Shown here: piece by piece, positions 1 through 10,927 of the stretch
Numbering within the stretch: the first letter of the stretch is position 1
Layout of the letters: each line of letters opens with the position of its first letter
DNA from: Acanthamoeba sp. SK_2022b
Lineage: Eukaryota > Discosea > Longamoebia > Acanthamoebidae
NCBI GenBank assembly: GCA_027943245.1
Contig: JANDJZ010000820.1
Span: 1 to 26,239, forward strand
Direction of reading: 5' to 3'
DNA: 26,239 nucleotides
The notes under the pieces: model-generated
What the model was told of the DNA's origin: nothing
The model's input: only the letters and a program-made list of their open reading frames with translations
Database searches by the model: none
Position numbers and translations under genes: made by a program

Positions 1-3000
1 ATCTGCACCAGCACGTTCTGCTCGATCTCGCGCTGCTCCATCAGGTAGCGGTCCAGCGACCCGTCCGGCACGAACTCGGTCACGATGTAGACCCCCTTGT
101 CCGCGTCCGCCACCCCGTAGAACGTCACCACGTTGGCGTGCGCCGGCAGCTCACTGCACCATCCACCCCCCCCCCCAACAAAACAAACCCACCAATCAGC
201 TCTTTTTCTTATTAAAAATTAATTTTTTATAAAAGATAAAAGATAAAAAATAAAATAAAATAAAGGGGGAGACGCACGCCATGATTTGGGCCTCGACGCG
301 GAAGTTCTGGTAGTCGCCGTTGGCCTTGAGGGTCTTGATGGCGACGGTGGTGGTGCCGCGCAGCTTGCCCTTCCACACGTCGCCGAACGCGCCGGTGCCG
401 AGCTTGCACAGGAAGGTGAGGTCGTCGTAGCCGATGCGCGCGCGCATGCCGACGGGCGTCGCGGCCTTGGCCGTCGCGGCGGGCGGGAGCGGCGTGGTGT
501 CCTGCGAGACCTGCGGCGAGGGGCGCTGGAGCAGGTTGTAGATGGCCGTGCGCGGGCCAAAGGGCAGGCCCAGCTCGGCGAGGTCGGCCTTGGTGAAGGT
601 CCGCAGCGCCTCCCACGAGATGCGGCCCTCGATGAAGAGGCCCGTGATGCTCTCGTCCTCGTGGTAGTTGAGCTCGCGCAGCAGGGCCTCCACCTTGGGG
701 TCGAGCCGCGGCCCCGCCATCGTCGTCGGCGATCGCGGCGACATCGAGGACTGCGGCGACAGCGCGCCCGCCCTCCCGCCGCCGCCGCCACTATGGCCGT
801 GGCCGTCGTCCCGCTGCGGAGAGGCCATGAGTCGCGCGCGGAGCATCTCCGCCTGGGCGTAGTAGCTGTAGTCCACCACCTGCTGCTGCTGCTGATGGTG
901 TTGGTACTGGTAGGGCACCTGGTCGCAGTCGTCATCGCTCTCCCGACTGTTGCTGTTGCTGATGTTGTTGCCGCCGTGCGGGTAGGTGCTGGGGCTGTTG
1001 GGGCCGCTCTGGGAGATCGACCCGCGTCGCCGGTTGCTGCTCGACGAGAAGCTGGCCAGCCGCTTGCGGACGACCTTCTTGACGCCGCGTCGCAACGTGT
1101 CGATGCCCCCGCTGCCGCCCGTGGTCGACGGCGAGTCGCTACCGCCGCCCGATCTGTCGAGCGAGCGCGTGCGCTTCTCGACCTCGCTCGGCGAGTCGGC
1201 GTCGAGCACGGAGTCGTCAGAGACCGACTTGCGGCGGGGCGTGGGCGCCGGCACGTCCATGTCGGGCATGGAGAGGGTGGGCGCGGTGAGGACCAGCGAG
1301 TGCTGCAGGCCGGCGGAGACGGCGAGCGGCCGGCCCTCGATGCCGGCCACGGCCTGCGGCACATACACATTGGACAGGACGTCGCCGCAGCCCAGTCTCC
1401 CCGTGGCCGCGAGGCCCCACGAGAACACGTGGCCGTCCTCGCACATGACGAGCGAGTGCTCGGCGCCCGCCGAGATCTGTCGAATGTTGTGCCCCTGCAG
1501 GGCGTCGATGAGGCACGGCTCGGCGGTCTTCTCCACATGCTCGCCCAGGCCTACAAGAACGAAAGCGAAGAGAGAGAGGGAGAGAGAGAGAAAGGCGGAG
1601 ACGAACTGCTGCGTCAGCATTTTGTGTCGACAACTGCGCGCCGCCGCGACAACGAGCGGCTTGGTGCGGGTGTGCGCACCGAGGCTGCCGTTCCTGTTGT
1701 CGCCCATGGCGTAGACCTCGCCGGTCTGGGCGAGGAGCAGCGTGTGGCTCTGGCCCACGGCCGCCGACACGATCTTCTTGATGTTCTTCACCGCATTGAC
1801 CCGCTTGGGCACGGTCACCAGCGCTTGGCGAACGTCTGTTGGCGGCGCAGCGAGCGTCAGCACAAGGCGCACACCCACTCACATGTAGCAGGCCAGCAGT
1901 TCGGGAGGTGAGCTCGTGTACCGTATCCCAGCCACGGTCCGGCCTTGCCAAAGGAGTAGACCTCGCCCTCGGACGAGATGCAGAAGGTCTGGTCGAACCC
2001 CGCGGCAATGTAGCGAATCTTGTTCTTCTTCTTGGCCAGCTGTCGGACCTTGGTGGGTCGGCTGCAGTCGTTCCTGTTGCCGTGGCCCAGCTGTCCGTTC
2101 GAACCCTTCCCGAATGTGTACACCTCTCCGCTCTCTGTTTGAAGTAAAAAAGAATAAACAAATTAACGATAATATAAAAATAAATAAAAATAAAAATAAA
2201 AAATGCTACGTGGCGATTGGACGAATGAAAAGGGCGCGTACGTGTGAGGACCACGGAATGGTCCTCTCCTGCCGCGATCTGCTCGACCTTGACGTTGGCC
2301 AGGTCGAAGCCCACCTTGGCGGGGTAGCGCTCGTCCTTGGTGGTGCCGTTGCCCAGCTTGCCCCATCGGCCGTCGCCGAAGCTGAACACCTCGCCCTCGC
2401 CGGTGAGGAGCAGCGCGTGGTTCTTGGCGATCACGATCTGCTTCACCGAACGGAAGGAGGTCATGTCGAGCCTCGTGGGCAGCGTCCACTGGCTTCGGTC
2501 CTCCGAACCGGGCCACATCAGCGTGCCCCAGCAGTGCAGCGTGCCGCCACCTGCCCCATAGAAAACAAGTCAGCACAACGCGCACAGATAAATACAAAAA
2601 CAAATATAACAAAATAAACGGTGGCCAACCAAAGATGATAGGCAACACAGAGGGAGAAGGAAGGGGAATGGGGGGAGGTACAGGTGAGGGCCATGTTGGA
2701 GGTCCAGCCGGCAGAAATGTAGATGACATTTTCGAGAGGCTCGATGGGTTGCGGTTCCGTCTGCATAAGCACGCCCTCACATCCAAGCTGTGCGAATTCG
2801 TTTCCTCCAAACGAGCACACCTGCAAGGAGGCGTTACATGCTTGAGCAACTGCAGCATCTTTGTCTCTCCGTGATTAAACAGTGATGAGCAGGCCACGCA
2901 CCATGGTGGGAGAGCCCGAGGAGCCCGATTTGGCTGTAGATGTGGAGGGGCTGGATTTGGATTTGGCCATCGCCATTAATTGATACGATGCTTCGCCCCC

Positions 3001-3210
3001 AACGCTCATCTTCCTTCGTGCAAGTGGATGGGGGCTCCCGTGAGCTCCGCGCTGATGCGCCCCATCATCCAGGCTCACGCGCCTGCGGAACAGGGCCGCG
3101 GCGGTGGGCACCCTCCGACCTGGCTCGGCCAGAGTGGCTGCCGGCACGTCGAACGACGACATGCGACGCCCGGTGCGCATGCGTGGCGGCGTCCCGAGAA
3201 CCTCTTCCAT
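1..3210 (-). CDS. RCC1-repeat / SAM / protein kinase protein, 3' end cut by window edge
   Basis: Probable signalling kinase. Exons read by hand (minus): 3210-2902, 2820-2682, 2550-2242, 2134-1922, 1835-1680, 1550-278 and 153 to the edge; all join in frame, about 850 residues visible. A Ser/Pro-rich leader of about 100 residues starts at MEEVLG. It is followed by seven RCC1-type repeats (for example VFSFGDGRWGKLGNG, VYTFGKGSNGQLGHG, VFSWGLAATGRLGCG), enough for a full seven-bladed propeller. A low-complexity linker follows, then a SAM domain at about residues 665-715 (LLRELNYHEDES to IYNLLQ), then a TKL/Tyr-like kinase from about residue 745 with glycine loop KLGTGAFGDVWKG and lysine in VAIKTLK. 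The last exon continues the N-lobe (NVVTFYGVAD, YIVTEFVPDGSLD). The catalytic loop lies outside the window, so activity cannot be judged. The start is the first ATG after an AG-like site; an upstream in-frame ATG at 3336 is possible. Confidence 0.85.
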
Positions 3211-4330
3211 ACTGTATGATTGATGGATGGGTTGTGTGTGGTGGACCTTTGGGAGGAGACAGGGAGAAGAGGGGAAAGGAGCGTGAGAACGGAGGGCAGA
3301 ACGAATAGGAGATAGCGTTGCACACGCACGACGCAATACCTAACCCCGACGAACACACACGTGTGTGCGAAAAAGCTCACCGCGAAAGAGGGTTGGGAAG
3401 AGGGGGGGGGGGTGAGAGAGGCACCTACTCGCTGTTTTCTAGGCTGATCTATACGCTAGTATAGATGACAGCTCTTTCCAAACACCTCCTTCTTTGAGTT
3501 TCAGGTCCAAGGCGCGTTCAGTTGGGTCTTGAAAGCTTTCAGGAGAAGAAGTTCGGCACAAGGCCTGTGGGATGGAGAGAAAGAAACGCAAGCGTCGCAA
3601 GGGCACTTCACTGCAGGCCCTGTCAACTGAGGCTGATGTTCGCCGTGTGAAGAGCTGAACGCGAGCTCCCCCGCTCAAGCCCAAGCGTGAGCAGAATTAA
3701 TTATTCGAACCATCGCGAAATGTCGTCGAAACACATAGCGTGGCAATGGGACACCTTTTTTATGAGGAATTTTCCTGGTTTGGAAATGGCGCGAAACACA
3801 CGTGAGGTCATCAACGCGAAAACGTGGGGGAAACCAGAGGGAGAACGACGCGGGCCCAACATTGCTTGACGACTGGCCCCTGTTTGTCGCACGTCGGAAG
3901 TGGCCGCAGCGCAACCACGGCATGACGAACGCGAGGCCTGACCTGGCGGCAAGTTGTGGAGCCACCCAAAAGAGGTGCATGACGCACCATAGGTCAGTAG
4001 TGCGTCAACACGGGACGCCCTGGACAACCTACGCGGCCATACGGTGAACTTTCGCAGGGTGTGTAGCGCCCACCTGGCGGCAAGATCGAGAGGCGGTGTG
4101 GTTATGGCCTGGCCGCGCATCTGTGACGTTCCTGGCGTAGCGGTAGTGGAGCTGCAGTCCGGTTGGTCTTCTCGCTTCTAACCCACCAACGGGACGGTTG
4201 CGGGGAGGAGGGCAGAGCTACAACAACACAGGAAGTAAGCTCCTATTGAGTGCAGTCCCGATGACTATGTACATAGACTCTTGCGCAAGAGGGTGGGGGG
4301 GGGGGCGAGTAGCGAGCACGAAGACAACTC
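3211..4330. other. Intergenic region, no recognised gene
   Basis: This 1.1-kb gap lies between the start of the RCC1-kinase gene and the end of the kinase-ANTH gene, both on the minus strand. It should hold the promoter of the former and the 3' region of the latter. Minus-strand frames of 139 codons (3701-4120) and 81 codons (3439-3684) are open but show no family motif, no convincing splice structure and no clear start, so neither is called. A 13-bp direct repeat, ACCTGGCGGCAAG, occurs at 3941-3953 and 4072-4084. No tRNA or other RNA gene was seen. Confidence 0.5.
3447..3466. repeat. Perfect inverted repeat, 8-bp arms and 4-nt loop
   Basis: The sequence ATCTATAC-GCTA-GTATAGAT can form a hairpin or bind a dimeric protein. 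It lies about 240 bp upstream of the RCC1-kinase start. No function can be assigned from the sequence alone. Confidence 0.6.
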
Positions 4331-4361
4331 TCACTGGCCAAAGGGATCGAATATAGCCTCC

Positions 4362-4410
<49 letters not shown>

Positions 4411-7400
4411 GCTGTTGCTGCTGTTGATGTTGCTGCTGTTGGATGAGAAGGTTCTGCATCTGCTGCTGGAGTTGTTGCTGCTGCAGCTGCAGCTGACGCA
4501 GTTCCTAGAAACGTATACACGCAAACGGTTAATCAATCAGGTCACGCCTCGCTGCGCTGTGTAGTGTTAATGGGTGGTCGTGGGTGATGGTAGTGTAGCC
4601 GAACCTCGGTGATCTGCGTGGGGTCCTTGTCGAGGTGTTGAGGCGAGGACGAACGCGCTAGAGGATGCCTATGGCCCGCGGCCGACATGCTGACGGCGTG
4701 GCTGTGGTGATGCGTCTGCGACGAGGGCTGCGCCGCATGGGCGCCGGCGGCGGCCGTGGATGTCGAAGGCTGGGCGGTGGCGGGCGACGCAGAGTGGAGG
4801 CTGTACGAAGCCGCGAGCGGGAGCGCCGACGCCGATCGCGACAGCGGCGACGCACGAGCAGCGGAAGCCGGCGGCCGCACGGCCGCGCCGGCGCTGTTGA
4901 ACGGGTCAAAGGGGATCGATGCGGCGCCACCGTCGCTCGCTCCGCCAAATCCGACGGAAGCTGCGCCGGTTGACTCGCCGACAAACTGGGGCACATTGGA
5001 GAGCGACGACGAAGGCGACCCCATCGGAGAGTATGCTGCGGCCTGGGGCTGTGCCATGAAGTAGAACTGCTGCTGCTGCTGGCCCTCCTGGACAGGCTGG
5101 CTTGACCTGAGACCGGATGCTGGCTGCTGGCTCGCCGTCGCCTGCTGCTGTTGCTGTTGGTCGGGCCAATCAATTGACGGGTTGCTTTCGGATCAGCGCC
5201 GCGCGAGCTGAGAATGCGAGCGCGTGCCCAGGAGGGGAGGGGGCATGCATACCAAAGCGCTCTTGGCGGTCCTGAGAGATTCGGCCTTCATCTGCGTCTC
5301 GGGGTTGAGCGACGTCGGCGGCCGAACACGCACAGGGGCCTCGACCGAAAACACCGGGGCGGTCTGTTGATTGCGGTGCGCCCACCGGTGAGAAAAGGGC
5401 GAGGAGTCACACCACCTGTGCCTCTCGGCCCACATCACAGGCCCCGCCACAAATGCGTACCGGTGGCATTTCGGGGATGGCAAAATTGGAGGAGATGGTG
5501 CCGGCCTTGCTGTACAGCTTCTTCGTTCGCTTGAAGAGCTTCTGGTGAAAGGTGGTCATTGGTCTCAGGGTGTACGTCTGCTCGGCGACTGTGTGCACGC
5601 ACATGGAGTGTGTTGTGTGAGTCGAAGTGCGGGGGGGGGACATAAACTACACGCAAGTGGCGTGCGTACAAACGAGCTTGGAGAGTATGTAGGTGGAGAT
5701 GAGGTAGAGGTTGTGCGACTCTTTGAACAACGGAATGAGCGGGCCAATGCACAGCTTGATCACGTCCTGATGCTTCAGAAGAATCGTAAGCCAGCGCTAG
5801 CACAACAGCAGCAGCGGGCCCAGCCAAGCAGGCCTTGCTGGCGAAACGCTGTTTGCGCTGTGTACCTTGTTGGCGAGTATTTCCTTGACGAGCGCGAGGA
5901 CGTCCGAGTGCAGGTCCAGCAGCTGGGCCACGGCTTCCTTGCTGCAATAAAGAGATAAATCACCAATATATATATATATATATATAATAAAATAGAAATA
6001 AAACTCTTAAGCCATTAAAAATCTAGATGGACGGGAAGAAGCGTACCAAACGGGCGTGCCGTCGCCGACGCTGACATCGGTGGAACCGGCGGTCATGTTG
6101 TTGATGAAGTGGGTGTCCAACGAGAGGTTGCCCTCGTAGTGCGGTCGCTGCTGGTGGAATTGCAGCCTCTTCACGAGGTACGCGCTGTGGTCGGTGATCA
6201 CCTTCACCACGCCCGACGCCGCTACGGGGAAGGGCCAGAAAGAAGCGCGTTTGAGACCATGGCCTCGCTTGAGCTCCAAACGGCCATTGCGGGGGTGGGA
6301 CCAGTACCTTGTTGGTTGCGCCACGAGCCGTTGATGTTGCCGAGGATCGCGATCCCCTTGGTGCAGCCTTCGCGTATGACCTGAGCGAATGGCGGCGGCG
6401 AATATGTCAGCTGGATCCAAGTTGATGCCTCGCGTGCATGTGGAGGAGGAGGCACCGATGGATGACCGTGCAGAAGCAGATGGTGGACGGAGGAGAGCAG
6501 GTTGAGACACACGATGGGGTTGTTTACGGGGAGCAGGGCGATGGCGGCAAAGATGGCCGAGCTGCTCTGCTGCTTCCAGGACTCCTCAACGAGGGTTTTC
6601 AGGGCCAGACGATCGGGCAGCGGGGCCGTCGCCTTGGTAGCTTCTGCCAGGACTCGGCCGATGTCCAGAGCCGAGGCCGCAGCGGCGTGTTGTTGCTGCT
6701 GCTGCAGCTGCTGTTGTCCATAGAGCTGCTGCCACTGCTGCTGCTGCGCGAGCTGCTGAGCATCGTAAAGTTGCTGCACGAGCGCAAGTCACGAATGTTA
6801 GTTAGAACGACATGGTTGAGCGAAGCTGTGACACTCGAAGCCATTGGCAGAGCTACCCTTGGCGAGGGAAGGAAGGAGGCAGCCACGCTCGGTTGGGCCT
6901 GCGTCGTCTGGTCAAAGGCAAGCTGCGACGCACAGAAACAAGCAAATTAGAAGGCGAACGGTGGGCGTCTCGTTTGCTTGCGGCTCGTGGACTCGCCGCG
7001 TACCGACGACGGCTGCTGGGTCGGTGTCGCGGCCGGGAAGGGCTCAAAGAAGGGCGACGATTGGTCATCGGCAAAGAAGGCAGCCGCCTGGAATCACGCG
7101 CAAACAAAGGCCGTGGCGTGAGTTGAGAAGCGACTGAGCTCGTGTTAGGGCCCGCCCTCAACAAGCAAGGGAGTACCTGTGCAGCAATGTGGCTAGGTTG
7201 CTCAATGAATCTCGGTGACGGCTGCGTCGATGCCATGGGCTGCTGCAGTTGCTGAGAGGGAGGCCCACCAACCGGAAGAGCGAACGGGTTGGAGCCTTGG
7301 CTCTGTTGTTGTTGCTGTTGGTCGTCGTAAAATGGATGCGAGGGCAGGCCAGAGGCAGCGAAGGGATTTTGCGCCTGGGCCTGAAAGAACATCGCCTCCG

Positions 7401-10400
7401 CTCCCTGATGAGAGAAGGGAGTGACGGGCGAAAGGTGCATTCGCCGTGTGAGCCTGGCCAGCATCCAACAGACGACGCACTACGAATGAATGGGCCGTTT
7501 CCAGACGTACCGCAACAGCAGTGTTTGAAACAAAGGCCGGGCCGGGCGTGGACAGAGCAGGTGGAGGCCTCTCCGCCCACTGTCTCTCGGCATCGGTGCG
7601 ATCAGTGGCGGACCCGCGCCGCTCGCGATCCCGTGGCTCCTCCTACAGACCAAGAAGAGCCGCACACGTGAACATGACTCTCCATTTGGAATGAAAAAGA
7701 GGGAGCGCAGCTGAGGAGGGCATCGGGCCAACCTTTGCCATGGCATGCCGCGACTTGATGTCGACGCTCTGGGCGCGAGAATGTCTACAAGCAGACGGTG
7801 AGCCGTAAAGCACACGAAAACAATCGAAATGCGGAAGACCACCCATACCCTCGGTTTCTCGTAGGAGCTGGCGCCGCCAGCAGACCCGGGCTGTTGTCAG
7901 CGAACCGCGCCGTCTTGCCGGGGGGCTCTTGCGTCGCCGCTGCGGTGGCCGAGCCGTCCACAAATCCATTCGATCGCGAGAGGTTGGCCCGAGAGGAGGC
8001 GGGAGCGACGGCGGCGGGAACGACGAAGACGACCGTCTCATTGCCCTGTTGCGCAGTTCCAGTCGAAGCCGCCGTCTCCTCGCTTCCCCTCGGCGTCTTG
8101 CCCCGCGAGGCCTTGAGCTTCTTGTCTCGCTTCTCCTCGTCCGCCGCTTTCTCCTTTTTCTTTTTCTTCTTTTCCTTCTTTTCCTTCTTTTCCTTGCGTC
8201 TGCTGCCCGATGGGTCGGGGCTGTCACCCTTCTCGCTCTCTGTTTTCTTGCCCTTCTTCTTCTTCTTCTTGCCCTTCTTCTTCTCGTCTTCCGTTCTGGG
8301 CGAGCTCTTCGAGCTGCCGCGCGGCGTGATCGCGCTGGCGCTCGCCGTTCCAATCGGTCCTCCGCCGCCACCATCGCGCGGCGTCATCCTCGTCGTCTGT
8401 TGCTGCGGGGAGGCCGCGGTGGCCTGGTCGTTGGGCACCCAGTCCAGCATTCCGAACAGCGTGGCGTTAACCTTGTCGAAGTTGGCCGGCAGCGCTGGCC
8501 CGTGGTCGCGGGTTTGACCGGCCGCCAGGTGCGGCGACGGGGGCAGGGACGAGGACGACGAGGAGTCCGAGTGCGTATCGTCGATGCCGTTATCGCTGCT
8601 TTCCCCCTTGCCCTTCTTGCCCTTCTTCTTCTTCATCTTCTTTCGGATGTTCTTGACTCCTGGAATGGAGGGAGTCGATTTGAAGAGGTTGTTCTTGGTC
8701 GACTGCAGCTGTTGTCTGTTGCGCTCGGTCCTCCGTGCTTTCGTTTCGGCGTCTGGACGTGATAGAACGATCGTGGCGGGGGACAGTTTGGGGGTAGGTG
8801 CCAAGTGAGTGGACCGTGGGTGTGCCCGCTGGATGCTGATGCCCCGAGAGTGGTGGTGGGTTGTACTTACCGGTTCCGCTGACGTTCGTAGCGGAGTGCT
8901 GTTCGGTCGGGAGGTTCTCCATTTCCTGTTCGTCGTCTGAAACGGATATCTGGCCTGGCGGCCGCATGGCCTCGCGCAGCGTGGGACGGGCAGCCGCACG
9001 TTGGTGCACCACACGCTGGCAAAGCGGAAAAAAAGAGAGAAGATTTGACCCTGAATGGTCAAATTGGGGGGGGGGGCAAGCAGAGCCAGACAGCGGTCTC
9101 GTACCTCTACGGGGTTGTCGACTCCCCTGAGCTTGCTCACGAGCGTCAGCACATCAAAAATATCGGGCCGCAAGTCCGGGTCGGGGTTCAGCATGAACTC
9201 TGAAGGAACGCGTGATCGTAAGTTCGCGCGCGTGCGTGCGCGGTCGGTGGGAGAACAAGGATGGGGGAGGGGCAGTACTGATGAGCGAGTGCAGCGTATT
9301 GGTGTAGGGCGAATCCTCGGGGATGGTGTAGTTTACATTCAAAATCTGGAGCGAGCCGTTCTCCTCGAAAGGCGACCTGAGGAACGCCAGTCGGTAGAGT
9401 AAACAACCCAACGCCTGCGCAGATTGTGTACACAACGCGACGAGGTCAATCCACGCGAGCCGACGCATCACGATTTACCATGTGGGTAGCTGCAAGAAAG
9501 TGTATGGGCATTACCCATATGTCGGTCTTCTCGCTGATCACCTTCCCCTGGAACAGGTCCAGCATCTCTGGCGCTCTGTGGAGTGAAAGCGAGATGAGGA
9601 GTTGTTGCGGGTGATGACGTGATCTTACGCTGATCGTGCATGTGAAGCTTCCGGGTGAGTGGAAAGCTGCGCGTAACGAACCTGTAGATGGCCGTTGCGT
9701 ATCGGTTGATGTTGTCCTCCACCCACGCTATTTCGCGCTGATTCGTCGGGGTCATGACTACGGTCGTGGCGCTGCCGAAATCGCAGAGCTTGCATACACC
9801 GTCCTCCGTTACCAGAACATTCTCTGCCTGCAGCGCACAAAAAAGATGAACCAGTAGGTCAGACTCGGGCCCAGGCACGGTCGGCCGAGGCACTCAAACT
9901 CAGAGCATACGACGCACCTTGAGGTCGCGGTGGGCGATGGGCGGGTTCTGGTTGTGCATATGAGCAACGGCCTCGCACACCTCTGCAAAAATCTTGAGTA
10001 TCTGGGCCTGCGGTATCGACTTCTTCTGCTCGCTATATCGGTTCATCATCTTCACCAGATCCTCCCCTGATGGTGATGCAAGTTGGGCAGATGGAAACAG
10101 GTCATGCACGAGAGAGGAGCACTGAGACAGACACGCTCGTGAAACGAACCAGAACAGTTCTCCATTAGGATGTAGACCTCATCTGCTGTGGACTGGAAGG
10201 CCTGCTTTGAGTGGGCGCTGATGGTGGCCGAGTCGATGAACGACACTATGTTCTTGTGCGAGAGTTGTTTCTGGTGTGAACGCGCAACACAGAGAACGGC
10301 AGTGTAAGGACCAGCAGGGAAGACAGAGGAAGCAGAAGAAGCGCACCATGACACAAATCTCGTGCTGTATGGCCTTCATCTCTGCCCACTCTTGCACTAG

Positions 10401-10607
10401 CACCCGCTTCAGCGCGTAGAGCGAACCTGACTCGCAATCCTTCACCAAAAAGACGTACGAAAAGCCGCCTGCATGACAAGTGGGGTTAATGCAAAATGCA
10501 AAATCACCACCTGTTGCGATTCGCCAACACGTGCCTTCTCCAAGCTCTTTCAAAAATTCGATTCGGCGGCTACCCACCGTAATCTTGCGCCCTTTCATCT
10601 TCCCCAT
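4331..10607 (-). CDS. NAK-family (AAK1/GAK/Ark1-like) kinase fused to an ANTH-like clathrin-adaptor domain
   Basis: Predicted endocytic Ser/Thr kinase of about 1,396 residues in 24 exons (minus): 10607-10535, 10468-10347, 10270-10150, 10066-9918, 9827-9682, 9575-9515, 9414-9279, 9199-9105, 9015-8871, 8752-7849, 7784-7733, 7642-7511, 7404-7177, 7087-7004, 6922-6887, 6773-6456, 6380-6308, 6221-6047, 5941-5866, 5772-5670, 5588-5461, 5363-5253, 5153-4605, 4504-4331. The N-terminal kinase is intact: GEGGFSYVF loop, lysine in YALKRV, IAHRDLKAENVL, LCDFGSA, YRAPEM. A Lys-rich middle follows, then NPF motifs (QNPFAAS, SNPFALP) and a Q-rich stretch. The ANTH-like domain (about 6650-5250) has HHLLLHGHPSVIRE and YLVKRLQFHQQRPHYEGN, resembling HIP1/Sla2 ANTH domains. 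The tail carries FDPF motifs, a Gln run and a terminal DPFGQ, as expected for AP-2 or clathrin binding. Intron 1 uses a GC donor. The acceptor of exon 20 may instead be 5766. Confidence 0.88.
4361..4426 (-). repeat. CAA/CAG tract encoding 22 glutamines
   Basis: On the minus strand 22 Gln codons, mostly CAA, run up to ten codons before the stop of the kinase-ANTH gene, just ahead of the final EAIFDPFGQ. A His and four more Gln precede the run. Such tracts vary in length and occur in many endocytic adaptor tails; the coding frame is certain here. Confidence 0.9.
5967..5986. repeat. (TA)10 microsatellite in an intron
   Basis: An uninterrupted TA run inside the 105-bp, very AT-rich intron 5942-6046 of the kinase-ANTH gene. 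Confidence 0.9.
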
Positions 10608-10927
10608 GTTGCGGGTGTACTAGCGCGAACTCAAGTTGCCCCAAGCGCGACAGGATTTCTTTTCTTTTAAAAAGAAAAGAACAAAATAGAAGAAATAATA
10701 TCCAGCAGCCTTGTCGTTTTTTTATTGCTGGGACTGCGATGGGGAGGCAACAGCCAACAGGACACAAGGCTGGTGGTTGGAGCGCTTGTACCCAGCACGT
10801 CAGGATCCCCATGTGCCACCAAGCCTCACGAGCAGGCAAACAATAAAGCTTTGCTTTGTTTCCTTTTCGCCTTTTTTTTTCTTGTTTGCACTTTTGGAAC
10901 GCAAGCCCTCCACAAGCACGGCCAGAG
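10608..10927. promoter_or_regulatory. Divergent promoter between kinase-ANTH and MCTS1 genes
   Basis: The two start codons face away from each other 320 bp apart, so both promoters and 5' UTRs must lie here unless distal UTR introns exist. No clear TATA box was identified. A perfect 11-bp-arm inverted repeat (10658-10680) lies about 50 bp from the kinase start. A T-rich stretch at 10867-10882 precedes the MCTS1 start. Confidence 0.65.
10658..10680. repeat. Perfect 11-bp inverted repeat in the divergent promoter
   Basis: TCTTTTCTTTT and its exact complement are separated by a single A. The arms are pure pyrimidine then pure purine. If it lies in the kinase-ANTH 5' UTR it would form a hairpin in the mRNA; otherwise it may be a promoter element. 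Confidence 0.6.

Noticed and set aside
286..1911. 541-codon open frame on the plus strand
   Set aside because: It is the antisense shadow of the RCC1/SAM/kinase exon; the minus-strand frame carries conserved domains and the splice sites fit only that strand.
3701..4120. 139-codon minus-strand frame upstream of the RCC1-kinase gene
   Set aside because: No conserved motif, no splice structure and no clear start; GC-rich sequence often leaves frames of this size open by chance.
8590..9012. Separate 140-codon minus-strand gene
   Set aside because: Its second half is out of frame with the spliced kinase-ANTH reading; the donor at 8870 and acceptor at 8753 remove the intervening part.
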